DNA of 64,000 nucleotides from a bacterium (GTDB lineage: Bacteria; Planctomycetota; UBA1135; UBA2386): assembly GCA_030432695.1 (NCBI GenBank), contig JAUILN010000017.1:1-64000 (forward strand), in the 5' to 3' direction. Below are positions 26,187 to 33,559 of this stretch, in pieces. The notes under the pieces were generated by a model. It made no database searches and had not been told where the DNA came from. It saw only the letters and a list, made by a program, of their open reading frames with translations. How positions within the stretch are numbered: position 1 is the stretch's first letter; each line of letters opens with the position of its first letter. A program made the position numbers and the translations under genes.

Positions 26187-28580
26187 TCAGGTCGACAAGC
26201 GTAGCCCCCACTCGTTCAGCTTGCCGACGTCAGCTGCCGCCCGGTCGACCACGTGCAGGCGCCAGGTTCCGTGGATCGGGGTCGAAGTGTCGAGGAAGGC
26301 CTGCAGCGACGGGGTGTCCGCGGGCGAAAAGGCCCGTCGGACGTTGTCCGCCGAGTCGCTGAACACGCCTTCGTGCAGGTTGGCGGAGCGCCCGTTCGGG
26401 GTCTGGAGCGTGACCAGCAGGTCGCCCCGCCAGGAGTGGTTGATGTCGACGTCGACCGTCAGGTCGCGGAGAGTGCCCTGCCCATCGACGAGAAGTTCGC
26501 TGGACACGCCGCTCGGCTGGTTGTCGGGGATCTTCAGGCCCGGACTGGTCGTCCAGCGATCGGTCGCGGTTCGCAGGCGCAAGGTCCAGGCGCGGAGCGT
26601 GCCGATGTCGAGGCTGGCGTGGTCGGCGACCAGCAGCGTCCAGGTGCCTGCGGCCGGGGTGCCGACGAAGCTGGAAAGGTCGGCGGCGTCGGCGACGCGG
26701 TAGGTCACGATCAGGTCGTCGGCGCCGCCGCCGCTGCGGTCGTGGAGGCGCGCGCTGCGACCGTCGGGACCGATCAGGTCGACGGTCAGGTCGCCCCGAA
26801 AGCTATGCACGATGTCCACCGAAACCTCCAGGTCGTGGACTGCGTCGGGAGACTGGACCTCGACCGCATCTCGGATGCCCTGCGGGTCTCGGTCGGGGAT
26901 GCTTCGCGACGGTGTGCGGCGGAATTCGAGGTCTCGCAGCCAAGGTGGACGGACATCGCCCCGCACCTCGGCGAGGGCTCGTGCCGCGTTGACGCGACCG
27001 AAGCCGTACAGCGCGGAGTGGCCGTTCTGGTCGTAGCCGCCGTTCGCCGGGTCGATCTTCTCCGCGGTCCGCTGCAGCACATCCTTCACCTGCTGGGCAC
27101 GCAGGGTCGGATCCACCGACAGGATCAAGGCCGCGATGCCCGCGACCAGCGGCGCGGCACTCGAGGTGCCGCCGAACTGGGTGGTGTGGTCACCGGCCGC
27201 GTAGCCCGGCGAACCGGTGCGGTCGGTGGTCACGACCCCTCGCCCTCCGGCCCCGCTGCTCGGGGCGCAGACCGAGATCTCCGCGCCGAAGTTGCTGTAG
27301 TGGCTGCGCAGGTCCCGACTGTTGGAGGCAGCGACGGCGATCACGTCGGGGTGGATGGCGAAGCCGCTTCGGTAGTTGACGCCCCCTTGCGTGCCATTCA
27401 CGGGGCTGTCCTCGTTGCCGGCCGCGAACACGATGACACAGCCGAGTCCGCCGCGGCCGGTGGTCGCCGCCGAGCGGATCGCGTTGAACTGGCGCGTGCT
27501 CAGTGCGTAGAACTCGGTGCCCACACCCCAACTGCAGTTGATCACATCCGCGCCGTGGTCGCGGGCATGACCGAACCACTGTTCGATCGACTGATCGGTG
27601 ATCCAGCGACTCCAGCGGATCGGCATGAGCCGGCAATTCGGTGCGATACCCACCACGCCGTTGCCGTTCTCGTCGGCCACCGCGACACCCGCGCAGGCGG
27701 TGCCATGGTTGTCGGTAGAGGCCACGGGGGAGGGGTTGTCGTCGCCTTCACCGAAGTCGATCGGCGCGACGATCTTCCCGGGTGACGAGAAGTCGGGGTG
27801 GTCGATCTGCACCGAGTCGTCGAGGATCGCGACGACGACCCGTCGATCGCCGCGCGTCACGTCCCAGGCATCGGGTGCGGACACGTCGGCGCCCGGGGTC
27901 AGGCCGATCCCGCCCGGGTTCTCGAGGTGCCATTGACTCGAGAACAGCGGATCGCTCGGCCGGTAGGCGAGAAGCTGGCCGCGGACCGCGAAGTCCGGCT
28001 CCGCGGTGCGGGCCAACCCGCTGTCGATCAGCTTGCGGGCGATCTTGATCGGGTTCTCGGTCGAGTCCCCGGTCAGGCGGACCAGGAACGAGCGGGCGTC
28101 CTCCGCCATCGTGCCGTCGAACTGGACTTCGAGTCCGTGTTCGTCGAGCGCGGCATTGACCTGGTCCTCCGAAGCCTCCGGCGCCAGCTCGATGAACAAG
28201 ACGTCGGTCGGGATCATCCAGCCACCCTCCGAGTCGCCACTCCCTGCAACTCGATAGACGTGGGCGCACCACGCGATGTCGCGAGCCTCGTTGCGCAGCG
28301 CCGACATCGCGTCGTCGCGGACCGCCGCGTCGATCCGATAGATCTCGACCCCCGCAGCTCCGCACGGCTCGACGAACGCGAGACCCTCGAACTCGTCGGG
28401 TCGTTTCCGTGCCATCGCCAGCGAGCCCGCGCCGGACCGAGGCCGCTTCTTCACCGCCATCAAGTCCGGCAACTCCTCGAGGGCCAGGGTCGTGTCTCCT
28501 CGTTGGATCGTCAGCTTGGGGTCGCCCTGGTTGCCGGCTTTCGCGGCCGTCGACTTCTTCGGTTGCCTCTTCGCTGCCAT
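26187..28580 (-). CDS. Subtilisin-like protease with two P/proprotein-convertase domains
   Basis: A 797-residue S8 peptidase. The catalytic triad is intact: Asp254 (VAILDDSV), His292 (DNHGTACAGV), Ser473 (GGTSSAAPLVAGI), with oxyanion Asn389 (FAAGNED). Residues 1-45 are Lys-rich and disordered with no signal peptide; residues about 60-215 look like an inhibitory prodomain. After the protease, two P-domains follow at about residues 545-655 and 675-797, each with the pattern HSFRGDL or HSWRGDL and GTWTLLVADHAS or GTWRLHVVDRAA. The ATG at 28580 has a clear AAGGAG. It is the last gene of the injection-system operon. With no export signal, delivery by the machine or action inside the cell are the main possibilities; cargo status is inferred. 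Confidence 0.88.
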   Translation of the reverse strand: MAAKRQPKKSTAAKAGNQGDPKLTIQRGDTTLALEELPDLMAVKKRPRSGAGSLAMARKRPDEFEGLAFVEPCGAAGVEIYRIDAAVRDDAMSALRNEARDIAWCAHVYRVAGSGDSEGGWMIPTDVLFIELAPEASEDQVNAALDEHGLEVQFDGTMAEDARSFLVRLTGDSTENPIKIARKLIDSGLARTAEPDFAVRGQLLAYRPSDPLFSSQWHLENPGGIGLTPGADVSAPDAWDVTRGDRRVVVAILDDSVQIDHPDFSSPGKIVAPIDFGEGDDNPSPVASTDNHGTACAGVAVADENGNGVVGIAPNCRLMPIRWSRWITDQSIEQWFGHARDHGADVINCSWGVGTEFYALSTRQFNAIRSAATTGRGGLGCVIVFAAGNEDSPVNGTQGGVNYRSGFAIHPDVIAVAASNSRDLRSHYSNFGAEISVCAPSSGAGGRGVVTTDRTGSPGYAAGDHTTQFGGTSSAAPLVAGIAALILSVDPTLRAQQVKDVLQRTAEKIDPANGGYDQNGHSALYGFGRVNAARALAEVRGDVRPPWLRDLEFRRTPSRSIPDRDPQGIRDAVEVQSPDAVHDLEVSVDIVHSFRGDLTVDLIGPDGRSARLHDRSGGGADDLIVTYRVADAADLSSFVGTPAAGTWTLLVADHASLDIGTLRAWTLRLRTATDRWTTSPGLKIPDNQPSGVSSELLVDGQGTLRDLTVDVDINHSWRGDLLVTLQTPNGRSANLHEGVFSDSADNVRRAFSPADTPSLQAFLDTSTPIHGTWRLHVVDRAAADVGKLNEWGLRLST

Positions 28581-28608
28581 GGTTCGGTTCTCCTTCAGCT
28601 TCTCGTGC

Positions 28609-30348
28609 TCACGGCGTGAGGTCGTACTCCAGATACGGGGGGTAGAGGGTGAGCCGTAGCGCGACGTCGGCGTGCAACACCACCGGCAGGTCGCGCAAGC
28701 CCGAACCCCGGTTCGACGCGAGCCAGGCCGTCGCCGCAGCGGTGGCGTCGAACACCAGGCTGCCTGACGTCGGGCCCGGCGTCGCCGGGACCTCCACCGC
28801 GGCGATCGTCGCGCGGAGGGCCGGGCCCTGGTTGCCTCCTGCAGCGAGCAGCCTGGTCCGAGCGGTGCGCTCGGGTACCGCTGCGCCGTCGGCGGCCGGG
28901 TCGCGGTCGGCATCGGTCACGATCCGTAATGGGGCGGAGTGGCCGGCCGCCGCGATTTCGTCGGTCGCCCACAGCACCCGGCCTCGTCGAACCCGGACCA
29001 GCAACCAGTACCGCCCCGCGGCGAGTCGCAAGGGAGCGGGAGGTGTGAACATGGCCCACTGGTCGCGGTTGCGCGCGCCGTCGAGCTCGATCTCACCTAG
29101 CTCGCGGTCGCCGCCTCGAAGCGGACGACCCTGGTCGTCCCCGGTCCAGGCCACCGCGACCCGGATCGCGTCGTCCAGTGGCCGCAGATGGAGCGCGACG
29201 GCTGCCAGTCGCATCGCGTGCGGCACCTCGACCGCCTGCGCGGCGCCGCGCGAGCTATCGAGTTCGAGCCCCTCCCGGATTCGCGGCGCACCGAGGGGTT
29301 CGCCGACCGGCCGCTCTGCGCCGGCGCTGATCGAGGCGTCGAGTCGCAGCGCGTGGATCAGTGCATCGCCGGGTACCTCAATCGGGAACTCCTGCCGCTC
29401 TCCGGCCGCCAGGATTCGGGTTTCCTTGTCGCGACCCGAAGGCAGCGAACTCCGGATCAGGCGGTATTCGACGCGAAGGTCATGCGACGCGAAGCGGCAT
29501 GGCGCGTCGGACTCGAAGGTGATCGCCATCGCGAGGTTCCGGGGCAGCATCGACCCCGGCCCGGTGGCGACGCGGTCGAGCGAGCGCTGCAGCGTCGCCG
29601 CAGTCTCGCGGCCGGCCTCGACCTGTCCCGCAGGATCGCCGTCGACGACTTCGCCGCCGACCTGCCAGACCCGGGCCTCCTCCGCTTCGCCGGTTTCGAG
29701 TCGGAGCACGATGCGCGGTGCGGCGGGTGGTGACTGGATGTCGATACCGAGCAGATCCACGCCCTGGAGGCTCGTTCCGCGGAGCACGAGATCGACCGCG
29801 GTCGAGACGAGATCGACAGGGAACCGGGTCGCTGTCGGGCGCCGCACCAACCTCTCGATCGGCGGCGCGAGGGGTATCGGTCGCGGGCCGTCGACGCGTT
29901 CTTCGGCCGGCCGTCGCCCCGCAGCGGAGTTCAGGAGTTCGCTCGAGCCGAGCAGCACCACGGCCGGCTCCGGCGCGCGCGTCGTCCCGTCGAGTCGGTA
30001 GAGTTCGAGTTGCGAGCCGGTGGCGGCCCGACTCGCGGCCAGGCGGATCGCGACGATCCTTCGCGGCGCGTCGAAGCCGATCCGAAGTCCCTGATCCACC
30101 TCGGAGACCGAGGCGCGAAGCGTTCCGTCGGCCGCGAGGGCATCGAAGCGGAGGCTCTCGAAACGACCCGATAGCGTGCTGGCCTCGGAAACCAGGACCC
30201 TCTCGGCGTGCCCGCCGGTGGCCAGCGTGGCGTAGCGCGTGAGCCGGTAGGAGATCGTCGCGTCGGCGCCGTGTTCGACGTCGAGTGCCGAGCTGCCGGT
30301 GGGCGCGGCGGGTCCGTCGGGCGCGATCGCCAGTCGTGTGATCTCCAA
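28609..30348 (-). CDS. Unknown beta-rich protein of the injection-system operon
   Basis: A 579-residue protein with no family that I recognise. It starts at a TTG (30348) with a strong Shine-Dalgarno (GGAGGG, 7-base spacing). There is no signal peptide or membrane segment. The sequence suggests several beta-sandwich or carbohydrate-binding-like domains: a segment at 45-150 (LRFDALAADGTLRASVSEV...IRLAASRAATGSQLELYRLDG) looks like a discoidin or F5/8 type module, and 380-450 (AVALHLRPLDDAIRVAVAWTG...YWLLVRVRRGRVLWATDE) is another. Its position after the coiled-coil proteins and before the P-domain protease is compatible with a receptor-binding or fibre role. This is inference. Confidence 0.6.
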   Translation of the reverse strand: MEITRLAIAPDGPAAPTGSSALDVEHGADATISYRLTRYATLATGGHAERVLVSEASTLSGRFESLRFDALAADGTLRASVSEVDQGLRIGFDAPRRIVAIRLAASRAATGSQLELYRLDGTTRAPEPAVVLLGSSELLNSAAGRRPAEERVDGPRPIPLAPPIERLVRRPTATRFPVDLVSTAVDLVLRGTSLQGVDLLGIDIQSPPAAPRIVLRLETGEAEEARVWQVGGEVVDGDPAGQVEAGRETAATLQRSLDRVATGPGSMLPRNLAMAITFESDAPCRFASHDLRVEYRLIRSSLPSGRDKETRILAAGERQEFPIEVPGDALIHALRLDASISAGAERPVGEPLGAPRIREGLELDSSRGAAQAVEVPHAMRLAAVALHLRPLDDAIRVAVAWTGDDQGRPLRGGDRELGEIELDGARNRDQWAMFTPPAPLRLAAGRYWLLVRVRRGRVLWATDEIAAAGHSAPLRIVTDADRDPAADGAAVPERTARTRLLAAGGNQGPALRATIAAVEVPATPGPTSGSLVFDATAAATAWLASNRGSGLRDLPVVLHADVALRLTLYPPYLEYDLTP

Positions 30349-30435
30349 AGCACTACCCTCCGTGGTCCGCAGGGGGGGAATCGGGGGAGGGTCTGGCGGG
30401 ACCGGCGGGACGCACCGGCTCGGTTGCGACCCGCT

Positions 30436-31971
30436 TCATCGGTCGCTGATCCGTCGACCGAGAGAGTCGAGATCGAGGCGGAGATCGCGAAGGACGGGAT
30501 CGATCCGTCGCGCCGTCGCAGCCTCGATCGCGGTGTCGATCAGTGCCGCGATCTCCTGCCGGGGCACGGTGGCCTCGACCGCTGCGAGCGTCTCGCGTCG
30601 GAGCGTCGAGAGGTCATCGGTCGACGCGGTGTCGTCGAGACGTCCCCGGAGCTCGCCCAGGACCTGGTCGAACTCGGGGCGGCCGACGAGGTCTGTCGCG
30701 CTACGACGAAGGTCGCTCCGCACACTGGTGAGTTCGCGGAAGCTCTTCGGGCCCAGCGCGCGCAGGGCGTCCGAGCGGTTCTGCACGGCGGCGAACTGCA
30801 ATCGCCAGCGTTCGAAGGGCTGATCACGCAGTCCGGCGCCGGTGAACGCGACCAACGACGACTCGGCGACCTCGCTGCCGACCCGTTCGCCGACCCATCC
30901 CTGCTGCTTGCGCACGAACTCGGAGACCTCGGCGTAGACCCGTTCGAATCGCGATTCCACCTCGCCCCGGTTCGCGACCTCGACCAGTCGGTCGGTCAGT
31001 CCCGCGTCGCCGTTGACCAACTGGCGGTAGGTGTGCAACCAGGCCGCCAGCCAATCCCTGAAGCCGACGGTCAGCGCGGCCGCAGTGCGGATCCGCGTCG
31101 ATGCTGCGTCGGGTGCGCTGGCGAAGACCTGGGCCTCGGTGGTCCACCAACGACCGAGCGGCTCGCGTGCCAGCCGCTGCTCCAACAGGGGCGTTCCGAA
31201 GGCTCGAAAACACAGATCGACTGCGTCTCGCAACCCTGCTTGATCCACCGCTCGGTAGCGCTCCGCGAACAACATCAGGCCTGCCAGGTCCGCGGCGGGC
31301 GTGACAGCGGTCCGGTCCAGTTGTCGCAGTGCGTCGACCAACGCTGCGGCCTGCGGTGCTTGCAGCGGTGGCTCGGTCGCGGGGACGAGTCGCACCCTGG
31401 CTCGACCGACGTGGTCGGTCCGAGTCGTGACTCCGCGGCCGTCGTGCAGATGGAACTCGTCGAAGGCCTCGAGTCGCCCCCAGCTGGTGACGACGGTCAC
31501 CGTGCGACCTGGCAGGGGCCGGCCATCCGTCCCGTCGACCAGGGTCGCCACGACGTCGATCGGCTCGCCGAGCCAGACCGCGCTCTGCTGGAGGAGTTCG
31601 AGTTCGAGCACGTTCGTCGCAGCCGACGAGCGATCCAGCATCGTCACGCGGCGGCGAAGCTCGGCGACTTCGCTGCGGAGTTCCTCGAGTTCATCGAGCG
31701 GCGGGCGGGCGTCGGAGAGCGTGGTGACGATCTCGGTGAATCGCTCCGGTCCGATCAGCGGCGTGGCGTCGAGTTGTTCGAGCGACACGAAGCCGCCGAG
31801 CTGGTCGCGGCGGTCGAGGATCCGCCGGGCGAGCCGGATGCCGACATCCAACTCGCCCGGGATCTCGACCCGTTCCGCGATCTCCTCGGCGGTCCGCGCC
31901 GCGTTGAGGAACTCGAGGACCTTGGTCCGGTCGGCCGGGGAGACGTCGCTCGGACGGAGGTAGCGCGGCAT
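30436..31971 (-). CDS. Helix-hairpin-helix and coiled-coil protein of the injection system
   Basis: A 511-residue protein. Residues about 10-70 have a helix-hairpin-helix pattern (LARRILDRRDQLGGFVSLEQLDATPLIGPERFTEI) normally seen in ComEA-type DNA-binding or helical-bundle proteins. Then come a short coiled coil (LEELRSEVAELRRRV), an Ig-like segment (VWLGEPIDVVATLVDGTDGRPLPGRTVTVVTSWGRL), a helical region and a long C-terminal coiled coil (about 400-511). The Ig-like segment and the motif FRDWLAAWLHTYRQL align with the next upstream gene (FRDWISPWIHLDYL), so the two are paralogues with different N-termini. Probably a structural tail or fibre component. The 87 bases after it hold only the ribosome site of the next gene. 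Confidence 0.62.
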   Translation of the reverse strand: MPRYLRPSDVSPADRTKVLEFLNAARTAEEIAERVEIPGELDVGIRLARRILDRRDQLGGFVSLEQLDATPLIGPERFTEIVTTLSDARPPLDELEELRSEVAELRRRVTMLDRSSAATNVLELELLQQSAVWLGEPIDVVATLVDGTDGRPLPGRTVTVVTSWGRLEAFDEFHLHDGRGVTTRTDHVGRARVRLVPATEPPLQAPQAAALVDALRQLDRTAVTPAADLAGLMLFAERYRAVDQAGLRDAVDLCFRAFGTPLLEQRLAREPLGRWWTTEAQVFASAPDAASTRIRTAAALTVGFRDWLAAWLHTYRQLVNGDAGLTDRLVEVANRGEVESRFERVYAEVSEFVRKQQGWVGERVGSEVAESSLVAFTGAGLRDQPFERWRLQFAAVQNRSDALRALGPKSFRELTSVRSDLRRSATDLVGRPEFDQVLGELRGRLDDTASTDDLSTLRRETLAAVEATVPRQEIAALIDTAIEAATARRIDPVLRDLRLDLDSLGRRISDR

Positions 31972-31987
31972 CTTGCGTCTTCTCCGG

Positions 31988-33526
31988 TCATCCGTTGAGG
32001 AAGCGGCCGAGGAGATCGATGTCGGCCTTCTTCTCGACAGTTCGGGACAGTGTGACCAGGTTGCCCCGCACGGTGTCGAGCGATTGTCTGACCTGTTGGA
32101 CCGGACCGTCGGCGGCTTCGATCACGTCTCGGAGCCGCTGCTGCTCGGTGGCCAGGTCGGCTTCGAGTTCGCGGCGCGCGCGCGCGGTCTCGTCACGGAG
32201 TTCCTGGGACGTGCGCTCCAGGAGCTGGTTCGAACGGCCGATCGCCTCGCCGGCCTGCGCGACCGCGGCGTCCTCCGCGCGGACCGCGGCGTCCAGGAGT
32301 CGGGTGTCGAGGCCGCCGACGAGGCGGAAGCCGGTGCCGGGGCCGGTGTCGCCGAGCAGGCTGCCGCCCGCCGCCGGGCCGATCAGTCGCTGCAGTTGCA
32401 GACCCCCTTGGACCGACTGCACGAGGTTTGGCAGGTACTCCGGGGGGTCCGCGACCTGCAGCTGCCGCGCGGCCTGGGAAATTGCTTCGAAGTCGCGTTG
32501 CTGGGCGATCAGGCCCTTACCGCCCAGGATCTCGTCGATCTCGCCGCTCCAGCGATCGAAAGCGATGCGGTAGTCGGCGCCCAGCCCCGCGCCGAGTCGG
32601 TCGCGGTACTCCGGGATCAACTGGACGTTGCCCGGCAGATAGTCCAGGTGGATCCATGGCGAGATCCAGTCCCGGAACGTGAGCTGGATCGAACAGCTGC
32701 CGAGGCTCGGATCGGCGGTCGTGGGGTCGGCGTCGGACTTGGCTACGGCGATCACCGAAGTCCGGTAGTCGCGCCAGCGGTGTCGGAATCGGGAGGTGAA
32801 GGTGCCGGCGACGAGCAGCGGATTGTTCGCGTAGTAGATATCAGTGAAACGGCGCAGGCTCTGCGCGTCCGCGCGGTCGTATTCGGTGCTGAGCAGGCTG
32901 AACGCGCCATTGGTCCGCGCCTGCAACGGCGTCTCCGCGGCGAGGATCGCCTGGGCCACGGTGCGGTTGGCACTCTGCGCGACGATGGTGCCGAGCGCCG
33001 CCACGATCTCGTCGTCCTCGTCGTCGTCGAAGGCCTCGGCGTGGTCGGCCCGCAGCCGGACCCGTGCGACGCCGTCCTGATCGACCTGCACCGACAGCGT
33101 GCGGTCCTCGGCGCCGCCACGACTCTGGAAACCGCCGACCGGCTTGAAGTGACCCCAGACGGTCAGGAAGTCGATCCACGGTCTGGATGCCGGATCGGGG
33201 AGCGCCAGCGGGTTGCCCTCCAGGTCGGTGAGTTGCGCGGTGATCTCCGCGATCTCGCCGAGCGCGTAGCTGGTCCGCTCGGTGCGCAGAGTTACGCGGA
33301 ACAGCCGATCGGCGAGCGCCTGGACCGTTCCCGCGATCGCGTCCAGTCGGCCGTCGGTTGCGTCCAGCCGGGTGGTCAGATCGCCCAGCCGTTGCTCGAC
33401 CGAGGTCGAGAGCCGTTCGACCGTCGACTGCAGCGTGTCGACAGCGATGACCAAGCGGTTCCAGTCCTCGGACCGGATCAACTGGCCAGCGGCCTTGTTG
33501 CCGATCGCGTCTTGCAGTTCACCCAT
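31988..33526 (-). CDS. Coiled-coil structural protein of the injection system
   Basis: A 512-residue protein whose N-terminus (GQLIRSEDWNRLVIAVDTLQ, then heptads VERLSTSVEQRLGDLTTRLDATDGRL) is of a kind seen in phage tail and fibre proteins. A beta-rich Ig-like segment follows (RTERTSYALGEIAEITAQLTDLEGNPL), a central helical domain with FRDWISPWIHLDYLPG, and a long C-terminal coiled coil from about residue 425. It shares the Ig-like and central parts with the gene just downstream. No signal peptide. Likely a trimeric or oligomeric fibre or baseplate component; the function is inferred from context. Confidence 0.65.
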   Translation of the reverse strand: MGELQDAIGNKAAGQLIRSEDWNRLVIAVDTLQSTVERLSTSVEQRLGDLTTRLDATDGRLDAIAGTVQALADRLFRVTLRTERTSYALGEIAEITAQLTDLEGNPLALPDPASRPWIDFLTVWGHFKPVGGFQSRGGAEDRTLSVQVDQDGVARVRLRADHAEAFDDDEDDEIVAALGTIVAQSANRTVAQAILAAETPLQARTNGAFSLLSTEYDRADAQSLRRFTDIYYANNPLLVAGTFTSRFRHRWRDYRTSVIAVAKSDADPTTADPSLGSCSIQLTFRDWISPWIHLDYLPGNVQLIPEYRDRLGAGLGADYRIAFDRWSGEIDEILGGKGLIAQQRDFEAISQAARQLQVADPPEYLPNLVQSVQGGLQLQRLIGPAAGGSLLGDTGPGTGFRLVGGLDTRLLDAAVRAEDAAVAQAGEAIGRSNQLLERTSQELRDETARARRELEADLATEQQRLRDVIEAADGPVQQVRQSLDTVRGNLVTLSRTVEKKADIDLLGRFLNG

Positions 33527-33559
33527 GATGTTCGTTCCTGGTCAAGGCATCCGACTCGT

